DNA from: Bacteroidia bacterium
GTDB lineage: Bacteria > Bacteroidota > Bacteroidia > Bacteroidales > Azobacteroidaceae
NCBI GenBank assembly: GCA_025996755.1
Contig: BNTR01000154.1
Coordinates: 1-5,524, forward strand
Direction of reading: 5' to 3'
Length of the DNA stretch: 5,524 bases
The notes beneath the pieces are model-generated. The model was given only the letters and a program-made list of their open reading frames with translations, searched no databases and was not told where the DNA came from. Within the stretch, counting starts at the first letter, position 1. Every line of letters starts with the position of its first letter. This document shows positions 5,499 through 5,524 of this stretch, piece after piece. Both the position numbers and the translations under genes were made by a program.

Positions 5499-5524
5499 CT
5501 CGCTATATCAAAGGAATAGGTATT
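5499..5524. repeat. Outer arm of right-edge 26-bp inverted repeat
   Basis: The last 26 bases of the window repeat 5367-5392 in inverted orientation, with a 106-bp loop between. They replace the expected upstream coding sequence of the glycosyltransferase. As the match runs to the last base, the true repeat may continue beyond the window. Confidence 0.93.

Noticed and set aside
4860..5519. 219-residue plus-strand ORF antisense to the glycosyltransferase
   Set aside because: It runs antisense through strongly conserved glycosyltransferase motifs and crosses the chimeric junction, and its composition is typical of a shadow frame.
1..5524. Linear replicon with hairpin telomeres, suggested by fold-backs at both ends
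   Set aside because: The two end repeats share no sequence, each lies in or beside ordinary chromosomal genes, and no telomere resolvase, replication gene or terminal repeat family is present. Chimerism is simpler.

Overview
The window looks like a chromosomal fragment of an uncultured member of the Bacteroidetes, most likely Bacteroidales. Four proteins point that way: a PepD-type dipeptidase, a Skp/OmpH-like lipoprotein, a GHL10 (family-10-like) glycosyl hydrolase with a C-terminal FN3-like domain, and an MJ1255/VC2487-type glycosyltransferase. Translation starts have A-rich leaders without Shine-Dalgarno motifs, and the Skp-like gene is preceded by a TAnnTTTG promoter element typical of this phylum.

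Layout. 1-121 is a rearranged, folded-back copy of the 3' end of the dipeptidase gene and its downstream flank. 122-859 is an AT-rich island with two small unrecognised ORFs in convergent orientation (212-457 plus, 552-869 minus). 918-2381 (minus) is a complete aminoacyl-histidine dipeptidase. 2382-2524 is a divergent promoter region. 2525-3106 and 3117-4541 (plus) form a two-gene operon of the Skp-like lipoprotein and the secreted GHL10 hydrolase, with almost no gap. The glycosyltransferase (minus) converges on this operon. It has lost its N-terminus at the right edge and is interrupted near its C-terminus by an in-frame TAG.

Both edges of the window fold back on themselves. On the left, 1-38 is a perfect hairpin formed at a 7-bp inverted repeat native to the dipeptidase gene, and 23-121 is an exact reverse complement of 860-958. 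On the right, 5499-5524 is an exact reverse complement of 5367-5392. Two independent fold-backs at the two ends fit best with amplification or assembly chimerism, such as whole-genome-amplified single-cell DNA. The edges and the 122-859 island should therefore not be trusted as chromosomal order without checking. Biological inversion or duplication of the dipeptidase tail remains an alternative.

Functionally, the core genes suggest peptide salvage (dipeptidase), envelope protein handling and extracytoplasmic glycan processing (lipoprotein and hydrolase), and glycosyl transfer. I see no mobile-element gene, CRISPR array, RNA gene or recognisable defence system. The observations most worth checking are the fold-backs, the amber codon in the glycosyltransferase, and the missing conventional start codon of the hydrolase.
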